From NCBI GenBank assembly GCA_020636535.1, contig JACJXT010000013.1, forward strand, positions 186,001-250,000: a stretch of DNA of 64,000 nucleotides, given 5' to 3'. The translations under genes and the position numbers were made by a program. This stretch comes from Chitinophagales bacterium. Lineage in GTDB: Bacteria > Bacteroidota > Bacteroidia > Chitinophagales > JADIYW01. The notes below the pieces were generated by a model. The model was not told the origin of the DNA. It saw only the letters and a list, made by a program, of their open reading frames with translations, and ran no database searches. This document shows positions 7,389 through 16,600 of the stretch, in pieces (position 1 is the stretch's first letter; each line of letters opens with the position of its first letter).

Positions 7389-8117
7389 ATGTCTAATTTT
7401 AGCTCAATGTCAAACACTTATTTCAAGTTTAAACAATTTACCATTCATCAAGATAAATGTGCTATGAAAGTCAGCACCGATGCTTGTTTGTTTGGTGCTT
7501 GGATAGCTCAACAAAAATTACAAGGCAACTTACTAGATGTAGGCACAGGCACTGGTTTATTGTCTTGCATTATTGCACAGCAACATTGTACTCTAATGAT
7601 TGATGCTATAGAACGAGATACGAGTAGCTATGAACAAGCAAAAGAAAATATAGTAAAAAATAGTTTTACTAATATTAATATTATTTATGATGATTTTTTC
7701 AACTATACGACTTCTAAACAATATGATGCTATCGTTTGCAATCCACCGTTTTATAAAAATCATTTAAAATCAAAACAAGTACAACACAACACTGCAAAAC
7801 ATTTTGATGATGCAGCATTTAATTCATTATTTATAAAAATATATGAACTATCTAATAGTAATACTAGTATTTATCTATTGCTATCAGCAGAACAATATAC
7901 AGCACTCATACAACTAATGCGTAACAATAATTTACATGTTAACGAAATTATTTTCATTAAACACAAAACAACACATCAAGCAATAAGAGTATTTTTAAAA
8001 GCATCATTAACAGCAAGTAGTACTATAAATACAAGCGAAATAATTATAAAAAACGAAGACGATTCGTATACTTCAATATTCAGTAATTTACTACAAGATT
8101 ATTATTTGGCGTTCTAG
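7389..8117 (+). CDS. trmN6: tRNA1(Val) (adenine-37-N6)-methyltransferase
   Basis: A class I SAM-dependent methyltransferase of the TrmN6/YfiC family that makes m6A37 in tRNA-Val. The SAM-binding motif is LLDVGTGTGLLS (about residues 47-58), followed by an acidic residue (IERD), and the substrate/catalytic motif is NPPFYKNHLKS near residue 119. The 242-residue length is normal. The in-frame ATG at 7407 is an equally good start: a TAATTTTA box lies 5 nt before it, and the first six residues of the longer form are not conserved in character. Monocistronic. Confidence 0.88.
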   Translation: MSNFSSMSNTYFKFKQFTIHQDKCAMKVSTDACLFGAWIAQQKLQGNLLDVGTGTGLLSCIIAQQHCTLMIDAIERDTSSYEQAKENIVKNSFTNINIIYDDFFNYTTSKQYDAIVCNPPFYKNHLKSKQVQHNTAKHFDDAAFNSLFIKIYELSNSNTSIYLLLSAEQYTALIQLMRNNNLHVNEIIFIKHKTTHQAIRVFLKASLTASSTINTSEIIIKNEDDSYTSIFSNLLQDYYLAF

Positions 8118-8147
8118 AAAAAATGAAAATTAGCTTAAACAATTCTT

Positions 8148-8168
8148 ATCCTGAATTTATTTCAGGAT
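8148..8168. repeat. Intergenic hairpin (ATCCTGAA/TTCAGGAT)
   Basis: A perfect 8-bp inverted repeat with a 5-nt loop lies between trmN6 and tRNA-His. It has no T run, so it is a weak terminator candidate. The TTCAGGAT string is, from general knowledge, frequent in intergenic palindromes of Bacteroidota. Confidence 0.4.
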
Positions 8169-8291
8169 CTAGTCAAATACAATCTACAAAAAAAATACTA
8201 GGAAGTGTAGTAGTATTCTTTTAAAAAATTTAAAAACAAAGTTATTTTGAAAAGCCAGCATTAAAAAAACAGGAAAACTTCTTTTTATATG

Positions 8292-8366
8292 GGACACTGA
8301 TGGGATTCGAACCCACGGCCCTCGGAACCACAAACCGATGCTCTAACCAACTGAGCTACAGTGTCC
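8292..8366 (-). tRNA. tRNA-His (GTG anticodon)
   Basis: The minus strand folds as a full cloverleaf: seven-bp acceptor stem, D arm GCTC/GAGC, anticodon loop TTGTGGT with GTG, and T arm GTGGG-TTCGAAT-CCCAT. An extra encoded G-1 faces discriminator C73, the identity pair of tRNA-His. CCA is not encoded. Position 31-39 in the anticodon stem is a T-T mismatch. Confidence 0.95.
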
Positions 8367-8416
8367 ATATAGTAAAAGAACTAATTTTGAAGTGCAAATA
8401 TAATAAGTTTTTAGAA

Positions 8417-8444
8417 TTGCAATGTAAATTATTTTTTATTTTTA
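8417..8444 (+). promoter_or_regulatory. Promoter of the CDF transporter gene (TTG-N17-TATTTTTA)
   Basis: TTG at 8417-8419 and TATTTTTA at 8437-8444 have 17-bp spacing. The -7 box ends four bases before the ATG at 8449, so the mRNA would have essentially no leader. Confidence 0.4.
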
Positions 8445-8448
8445 TCAC

Positions 8449-9336
8449 ATGGGCAATCACCATCATCATCACAATATAGAAACCAAAAACATTAAAGCTG
8501 CCTTTTTTATTAATTTGTGCTTTGCCATTATTGAAATTATTGGTGGAATATTTACCAATAGCTTAGCCATTTTATCTGATGCTTTGCATGATTTTGGTGA
8601 TTCGCTTGGACTTGGTCTGGCTTGGTACTTTCAAAAAATAGCTCAAAAAGAAAAAGACGACAACTATACTTATGGTTATATTCGTTACTCTTTATTAGGT
8701 GCAATTATTAATAGTATTATTTTAATTATTGGTTCATTTTTTATTTTAAAATCTGCTATTCCACGATTAGTAAATCCAGAACCAATGAACACTCAAGGTA
8801 TGTTTTTGCTAGCTATTTTAGGTATTGCAGTAAACAGTTTGGCAATGTGGCGACTCAAGCAAGGGCATTCACACAACGAAAAAGTAGTAGCACTACACTT
8901 TCTAGAAGATATTTTAGGTTGGATTGCAGTATTGATTGGTAGCGTGGTTATTTATTTTACCAATTGGTATATCATCGACCCAATTTTATCGTTTATAATT
9001 GCTTGTATCATTATGTTTAATGTATATCGCAATATCAAATCGTCTATTAAAATTATATTACAAGCAGTGCCAGAAAATATAAATATTAAAGATATACAAT
9101 CTACACTTTTAGAAATTGAATATATTACTTCAATACATGATATACATATTTGGAGTTTAGATGGCAATAGTAATATTATGACTGCTCATATTGTTACCAA
9201 CTTGCCTATCAATCAACAAAACAATGCAACAATAAAAGCCATGGTGCATGAAAAACTGCAGCCATTTGCTATTGAACACATTACTATAGAAATAGAAAAT
9301 AAAGATGATTTTTGCTCTTTAGATATAGAAAATTAG
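8449..9336 (+). CDS. Zinc/cation efflux transporter (CDF family)
   Basis: A 295-residue six-helix cation diffusion facilitator that exports divalent metal in exchange for protons, closest to ZitB/CzcD. The transport site is visible as HxxxD in helix 2 (H47, D51) and HxxxD in helix 5 (H150, D154), the arrangement typical for zinc and cadmium rather than manganese or iron. A native His cluster (HHHHH, residues 4-8) follows the start and another GHSH lies in the loop before helix 5. A cytoplasmic C-terminal domain of about 90 residues ends the protein. The LURP-like gene follows 24 nt downstream and may be co-transcribed. Confidence 0.92.
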   Translation: MGNHHHHHNIETKNIKAAFFINLCFAIIEIIGGIFTNSLAILSDALHDFGDSLGLGLAWYFQKIAQKEKDDNYTYGYIRYSLLGAIINSIILIIGSFFILKSAIPRLVNPEPMNTQGMFLLAILGIAVNSLAMWRLKQGHSHNEKVVALHFLEDILGWIAVLIGSVVIYFTNWYIIDPILSFIIACIIMFNVYRNIKSSIKIILQAVPENINIKDIQSTLLEIEYITSIHDIHIWSLDGNSNIMTAHIVTNLPINQQNNATIKAMVHEKLQPFAIEHITIEIENKDDFCSLDIEN

Positions 9337-9360
9337 TATATTCGTAAATAAATTAAAACT

Positions 9361-9957
9361 ATGCAAAACATTCAATTTCCTGTTCAGTTTACCTTTAGAA
9401 TTAGCACTTTTGCTAATGACTTTACTGCTACAGATGCCAACGGTCAGATTATGGCTTATGTGCGACAAAAAATGTTTAAACTAAAAGAAGATATTGCTAT
9501 TTATGCTGATACTTCTAAAACTAAAATTAACTATAGAATAAAAGCAGATAGATGGTTAGATTTTTCTGCGGTATATTCTTTTTTTGATGAAACTGGAGTT
9601 GAGTTTGGAAAAATTGCTCGAAAAGGTTGGAAGTCGATTTGGAAATCGCACTACGAAATTATAGACGAAGACGAAAGACCACAATATACTATACATGAAG
9701 AAAATCCGTGGATAAAAGTATTAGACTCTTTTTTAGGTGAAATTCCAATATTAAGTTTGCTTACAGGATATTTGTTTAATCCATCTTACTTAGTGATAGA
9801 TGCCAATCAAAATAAAATAGTGCGACTTAAAAAACAACCTTCGTTTTTTGGAAGACGATTTTTATTAACTAAAATTGGAACAATGGACAGCGACGATGAC
9901 GACCGAGTAATGCTTGGTTTAATGATGATGATTTTACTAGAAAGAAGAAGAGGATAG
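9361..9957 (+). CDS. LURP-one/Tubby-like beta-barrel protein
   Basis: A 198-residue cytoplasmic-looking protein whose pattern (QFTFRISTFANDFTATD, then GQIMAYVRQKMFKLKEDIAIYAD, then a run of short beta strands and a central hydrophobic stretch near 125-150) resembles the LURP-one-related/phospholipid-scramblase-like fold. Bacterial members are mostly of unknown function; lipid binding is a guess from the fold. It follows the metal transporter by 24 nt. An acidic DSDDDD segment near residue 180 is followed by a Met-rich, Arg-ending tail. Confidence 0.6.
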   Translation: MQNIQFPVQFTFRISTFANDFTATDANGQIMAYVRQKMFKLKEDIAIYADTSKTKINYRIKADRWLDFSAVYSFFDETGVEFGKIARKGWKSIWKSHYEIIDEDERPQYTIHEENPWIKVLDSFLGEIPILSLLTGYLFNPSYLVIDANQNKIVRLKKQPSFFGRRFLLTKIGTMDSDDDDRVMLGLMMMILLERRRG

Positions 9958-10035
9958 TTCTTTTATACAACTCAAGATACTAATCAGTTATAGTAAGTTT
10001 TGCTTGGGAAAATATAAAAAAACTAGTTTAATATT

Positions 10036-10061
10036 TATTTTCTTCCCATAACAAGAAAATA
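10036..10061. terminator. Candidate bidirectional terminator
   Basis: TATTTTCTT (10036-10044) pairs perfectly with AAGAAAATA (10053-10061) across an 8-nt loop, between two convergent genes. The stem is AT-rich, so strength is uncertain. Confidence 0.4.
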
Positions 10062-10081
10062 TTATAAGTTTAAAAATAATA

Positions 10082-10618
10082 TTATTTATATCCTCTAAAA
10101 ATTTCATCTTTATCTGTTGCATTCATAAAATCTAAAAAATCCATGTTTGCTATTGATAGATTATTTTCAACAGACCATATTTCAGAAGGAATTACTCTAA
10201 ATGAAGCACCTAATTCATCATATAAATCAACACATAAAATTGGATATTCTTTATTTTCTATTGTAATATTATCAACTATAAAAATAAGTGGATGTTTATA
10301 ATAGCACAGCATATTTAGAATATCTTTCTGTTTTAGTCCTTTAAATTCTCTTCTGTTTAGAAATTCAACATATGGTTTAAATCCTAAATCTTTTCCAGAC
10401 TCAGAAATCATATCACAAATATATTCCCATTCACTATCAGAAGAAAAATCAGTTCTTAAGACTAATACCTCTTTTGAATTAAGTAGAATTAAAACTGTAT
10501 CTATTCCATTTTCACCTAATTCAAACACACTCTTAGAATTATTTATTTCAGATTTATTTTTAGAATCACAGGCAGTTAAACAAAACACTAAGAGTAAAAT
10601 CAAACTAATTTTGTTCAT
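10082..10618 (-). CDS. Lipoprotein of unknown function downstream of sprA
   Basis: A 178-residue protein with a lipoprotein signal peptide ending at the lipobox LTAC (Cys at residue 17), so it should be anchored in the outer or inner membrane. The mature part is acidic, single-domain and not recognised. It begins 15 nt after the sprA stop codon in the same direction and is probably the last gene of the mltD-ruvA-sprA unit; whether it serves type IX secretion is unknown. Confidence 0.75.
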   Translation of the reverse strand: MNKISLILLLVFCLTACDSKNKSEINNSKSVFELGENGIDTVLILLNSKEVLVLRTDFSSDSEWEYICDMISESGKDLGFKPYVEFLNRREFKGLKQKDILNMLCYYKHPLIFIVDNITIENKEYPILCVDLYDELGASFRVIPSEIWSVENNLSIANMDFLDFMNATDKDEIFRGYK

Positions 10619-10633
10619 AATTAATTACTTAAT

Positions 10634-13600
10634 CTACGGTGTTAAAGAGAATCTAAAGGTAATGCCTCCACGATGTGTTCTCGATGGATAAGACGACATT
10701 ACTGCTGGTGTTATTCTTCTAAAATCGTAGAATACTCTTACATTTAATTTTTGATTCACTACATAATCCATTGTAGTACTTAGTGTAATGGTTTTTTGTC
10801 CGTTTACTGGTTCTGCTATATTTTGATCTAATTTATAAGCTATGGTTTTATCATTTCGTATAGAGAAATCTGCTCTTAAATTAATGTCGTTGTCTAGTGT
10901 AATTTTCTTGCCTTTTATTTTAAATGGTACTTTAAAGTTGGCAATTTTATATCCTAATGATGCTGTAATTTCTGTAGTTAAGTTTTCACTCAATCTATAA
11001 TCTAACATAGACAAGCCAACAGTTCTTGCTTTTTTAAATTCAAAATTGGTAATTAAAGTATTTTTCCAAGTAATATCAACACCAATTAATGGCGACAATT
11101 GTTCTGTAATAGTTATTTGTGGAATGGCATATAAAGCATAATAATTTCCAGAAAGCGAATCTAAATTTTCTGGAACATAATATAATTCTTCATTAAAATA
11201 ACCTGGTGTTCCAATATAATTTAAATTAGTAATATATGAACCAATACTAAATGTAGAGTTATATCCATGTTTAATATTAAATGAAGTAAACAATTTCTTT
11301 CCCCAAGAAGTTTTAGCAATTCCGTTGTAAGTCAATCGCCAGTTTGGTAATGGAAATGCTTTTAGTGGATTGAGTTTTACTTTGTCTGGATTTTTTCCTG
11401 TGTACGCTGCTAGTAAAGCTGGTAATAATACATCTTGCGAATATGGTCCATAACCTTCTGCGTAGTTTGGCAATGAAATACTATCGTTGATATAAATTCC
11501 TGTTGAATTTGGATTTCTATCTCCAAATTTTTGAGAATACTCTGTTCGTAATGTTTCAAAACTTCTAAATGCTTTACTAAAGTTATTGTCATCAATTTTT
11601 CCAAAAAGTGTTCTAAACATTAGGAAAGAAATGGAATAATTTCCGTTTACTTGTGGTGTAAGATGCTGATAATCTCCATCTGCACTTAGTTTTTTAAAGA
11701 ATTCGGTATAAGTTTCGCCTTGTGTTTTTTGCATACTTACTTCTACTCTAAAATCTCTAAATGGTTCTAGAGAAACGCGTAAATTAAATGCTTTTTGCTT
11801 GGTTTGTATGAACTGATAATTGAGTGTCGTATCACCAGAAATCCAACCTTTACTAGCAATGGTATTTAACCAATTGGTATCTTTTTGAGCTCCAAATAAG
11901 AATGCTCCACCTGGTGCTCTTTGAGAGAAATTTTGTCCAAATAACAAAGGAGCTGGCATTAATCCTGGTAAAACAGTAGTATAATTTCTATCGAAACTTA
12001 AAGACGCTCTTTGTATCATCATGAGTGGTCGTAGTACTGCATCTAGTTTTGGATTTGCTGGTGCAGTCATGTTTCGCTTACTCATTTTTAAAGAACGATA
12101 GTCGTTTTTCAGTTTCTTCTTCTCATCTACCAGTTTGTCAATGTCATCTTTTGTAAAATTAGTATCGATTTTAGCTGCTTCTATTTCTTGTATTTTCTTT
12201 TCGATGTCTTGTTCTTTGTTGTACATTTTAGTTTTAAAATCTTCTTCTTTTTTAAGATGATTTTCTAACTGTTGCTGATAATCTTCTTTAGATTTTTTAG
12301 GTTGATTATTGGCATATGGTTTTAAGAAATTGGCTTTTTTATACAATTCCTGAAAATTAACTTCTGCATTGATTTGGTAATCCATACTATTTTGTGCCAT
12401 GCTTCCTAATTCTGGAACAACCAAAGATGCAGCAGTCCAATCGTAAGTAGCACCATATCTTGTTCTAACAGTAATCCAATCTAAGAATGGAATACTTTTT
12501 AATGGCAAATTATAGCTTGCATTAAATATATGATTGTAATTAATTGGTCGTCCAAATTTTAAGAAATTTCCCCACATACTGTCTCGCTTCTCTTTAGTAT
12601 CTAACTTGCCATAAGGTTCATCAATTCTAGAAGCATTGTTAGCAGTAAAGTCTACATTTATAGATTTAGTTATATTATATTTAATTGACCAAAATCTATC
12701 CCAAGTAAAGTATTTATCAAAAGTTGGATCGATTACTAAACCATCGTCGCCAATATCTCTAATTTTTGTTTCGCCAAACTGACGATTTAAATCTGTTCTA
12801 AACGCTAGTGCATTTGGTTTAAGGTTTAAATTGAACTCTTTAATAAATTTTAAATACTGACTATTATTTTTGATGGATTTAAATGGTTGCCAAATAACCG
12901 ATTTTGGAGAGAAATTATAACCAACAGAACCTCTGTGTCTTGTAATGGTTTCGTATTCTAAAATTGGACTTTGTTTTTCGGTTTGTGTATAAGCGTAAGA
13001 GAAAGAAAAGTTTTCTACATCGTAAACTCTAGCTGTTTTTTCTGCATTTGTTCTTACTTTTTGTAGATTGGTTACATTGACACTTTTTATAGTGGTTACT
13101 TCTTGTACTACATTTTTAATAGAGTCAATTTTGTCTTTTTTCTCAGATTTTGATAAATCACTATCTGCATTAATTTCGTCAAACTTGTGTTTTAGTTTGG
13201 TATCAAATTCGTAAGGATCGTATTGTGGTGTACTCACTGCTTGTGAGTATTGAGCATATACTGGAATTTGCAAACCTGCTTTTTCTGGTAACAGATTACC
13301 TAAGTTTAAATTTGCAGCAACATCAACCTGATAATAATTGTCTCTATATCTTTCGTCGACTCTTTGTTCTAAATCGCCATAACCAATGGTATGCATATTA
13401 CCAGACATGGTTATATTTCCTAAATTACCTAATTGGAAATCTACACGACCAAGAGCAGCCCAACCACTCGTTTCGTCTAGTCCACTTAAACGCAATTCGT
13501 TTATCCAAACTTCGGCACACTTAGGCAAACCATCATCATATTCTGCATTAACGCCTTCTTGTCTTCTTGGATTTCTAACACCAATCATAATTAAACTGGC

Positions 13601-16600
13601 ATTGCCTATATCTGGATTTCCTATAACCGTGATCGTACTTTTATTAGCATTGGTAACTCTATATGGTACTAGAATATTTACATTGTCTTTATTTCTTTGT
13701 TCTTTAATTTTTGTCAAAGAATCGATAACAATATTCAACTCGTTAGAATCTGGCCAAATAATAGCTCTATCTGCATCGCTATTTGGATTATAATTTCCTG
13801 GTGGTGTAACTTGTAAAGGCAATTCGTACTCGTAATAGTTTTCGGTAAAATCGGCACCAATTCTTATAAATACACTTAAGTCGTTGTCGTTAACAGGATA
13901 AGCACTTCCCTCTCCGCCTACAAAATTTTCTACATGCGTAAATAATTTTATGCGTTTGTAGTTTCTTAAGTCTAAGTCAGACACTTTGTAAATAGCTCTA
14001 GCATCGCCATCATTTAATTTACAAATTTGTAGTGCTAAAGACTGTTCATTTTGTAGTGCATTGTTTACACCATTTACATTTTGCTCTCTGTTAATTCCTG
14101 GTGGCACAGCATATGGAATTGGTGATCTACTTGAATTTTCTTCAACATTAACACTTACTACATTAAATTCTGTATCGTCAAAATTATCGTTGGTTACTTG
14201 TTCACCTGAAGACAATAAAGAAAAATCATATCTTCTCCATTGATTTCTGATTAGTCCAATTTGTGCAAATCTAAATACAACTGGTTGCTCAAAATCGGTC
14301 ATTACCATACGCATAAAACGAATAGAACGAAAGTCAGAAATATTACCCACTCTTGATTCAAACTCTTTAATTGGAATTTTAAATTGATACCAATAGGCAG
14401 TATCTATACCACCATTTGCTTCGTAAGTTACAGGAACTCTATCGGTAACAAAATTAGAAGATGTTAAAAAGTCTTGATCGAAAGCAATTCTATACTGATA
14501 GTATTCATCATTTTCATTTAAAGTATTGTCGTTGTTTAAGTCTTCATTATCTGGAAATGTTTTAGAGTTTCCATTAACACTACTATTATTTAAATTATTT
14601 GATGAGTTGCCTTGCGACAAACTAAATTTAGAATATCGAGTTACCAAGTCTGTAGATGAACCAAAGATATCATCTCTAGGAAAAACATAGTTGTCTGAAG
14701 ATGGATCGGCAATTGCTTCATCTAAAGCTGTAGGTGTTAATAAACTAGATAAACTACTTAAATAAGTAGCATAGAAATCTCTTTCTTTATCATCATCTAA
14801 ACCATCTAAACCAACATCTTGAGCTCTAACCACATCTGGATCTGCATCGAAGTAATTAGTAATAGCATTAGGAATTGAAGGTGTAACACCCCAAGCAGAA
14901 GTATCTACTGTAGTGCCACCATTTGGTTTAGGTAAACCATTTTCGTATTGTTTTCTAGAGTCTTTTAAAATATCTTCTGATATATTACCTAATTGAATAT
15001 ATAAATTACCTTTTCTATCTGCACCTGGATATTGAAATGGATCTAGTACCCACATTTGAATATACTCTACATTCACTGCTTCAAAATCGCTGGTTTCGAT
15101 AGTACGCATAATACCACCCCATCTTGTACTAGGATCTTTTAATTTTCCATTTGCATCAACACCACTAGAATATGGACTTGGTGCTGCATCATAGTTGTAA
15201 GAACCTCTTTCTTCTGGAAAGTAAGCTACATCTAGTGTAGCTATTGGTGGATTAGTAACTAAATCGTTTTGTTTATTTTGAAATATATCATTTTCTAAAT
15301 ATTGTCTAGTATATCTATTATCTCTTGCTGCCTGTATAGCTGCTCCATCTAATGGATTGGTATTATTACTATTGTAAAAAATTGGATCGATGGTATACCA
15401 AGAAGTTTTAGCTCTATTAAAACCATAAGATAAGCTATCGCTTAGTTTTGCTTCAGGAAATTTTTCCATGCCATAAATATCTGGCATTCCTTTAGGTGCA
15501 GACGACAGTTGCCATGACAAGAAACTGCCTCTTACATCGTAAACAGTACTAGCACCTTCAAAATCGTCTAAGTAAACGGTACCTTGGTCATCTATATTAA
15601 TGGCTTTAGAACTACCAGGAATAAACTTAGCAACTTCTGCCATTACCTGTATTTTTGATGGTGATGTAAGGTCTTGTGCTGTAATTTTATTAAAGAACTT
15701 AGTTAAACCTTTAGACTCTCCTTGATAATTTAAATCTAGTCCTAATACATTATTTCGTACTGGATCGTTGCCAATATTTACTTTATTGGTAAATGGTTTT
15801 TCTGCTAAACGCAAGTGTGTAAAACCTATATTAAAGTTTTTACTAACGGCATAATCTAATCGTGTTCCTAGTAAAGATTTATTAACTACACCAAAGAGCA
15901 AGTTGTTTTCAAAACTAATGTCTATTGGTAAGCCAGAATTTAATATTCCTTGATCAATAATATTAATTTCACCTATACCATAATTTACTGTATATTGTAC
16001 ATTTTCTGTAAGTACATTACCACCAGCTCTTACAATAACAGAACCTTGTGGTAAATTAAAAGCACCTGGCAATCTAAAGGTACTATTATCGACACCTCTA
16101 TAAGAACCTTTCATTACATAACGATTGAACTCTGGAAATTGTTGAGCTCCTACTTTTGTAGTATCATATAAATATTGATAAGCATATTTAGCAGCAATAC
16201 TTGGATCGTTAATAGCGTTGCTTAATGTTTTACCAAATGGTTCTAGTACTGGAAATATAATTTTTCCATTTTGTGGTGTAATGGTAATTCCTGGTAAGAA
16301 GTCGAATCTTCCATCTGGATATGGATCACCTTGTGTATTTAATCTGTCTAAACCAACTACTTTTATTAACTGTTTTCCAGAAATAGCACCTGCATCTGGT
16401 AAATATCTTTTAAAACCACCACCTGGATCTTTGTAGTAAATATCGAACAAAAACATTTCGTCGCTTACATTATAAGCACCCAATGAATAGATATTTTTCA
16501 TCATTAAATCCCAAATAGGATTTTGTACTCGAATAGAAGTAGCTTTTAACATTTTAAGTGCAAGTACTCTATCTTCTGAAGCAGTTGAATCTGCCAAAGG

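Noticed and set aside
8449..8475. Vector-derived His tag at the start of the transporter
   Set aside because: Natural CDF transporters often have His-rich N-termini; surrounding sequence is genomic in style and continues directly into the first helix.
13225..13793. Plus-strand open frames within sprA
   Set aside because: They are antisense shadows of the 2460-codon sprA frame, with no signal or domain of their own.
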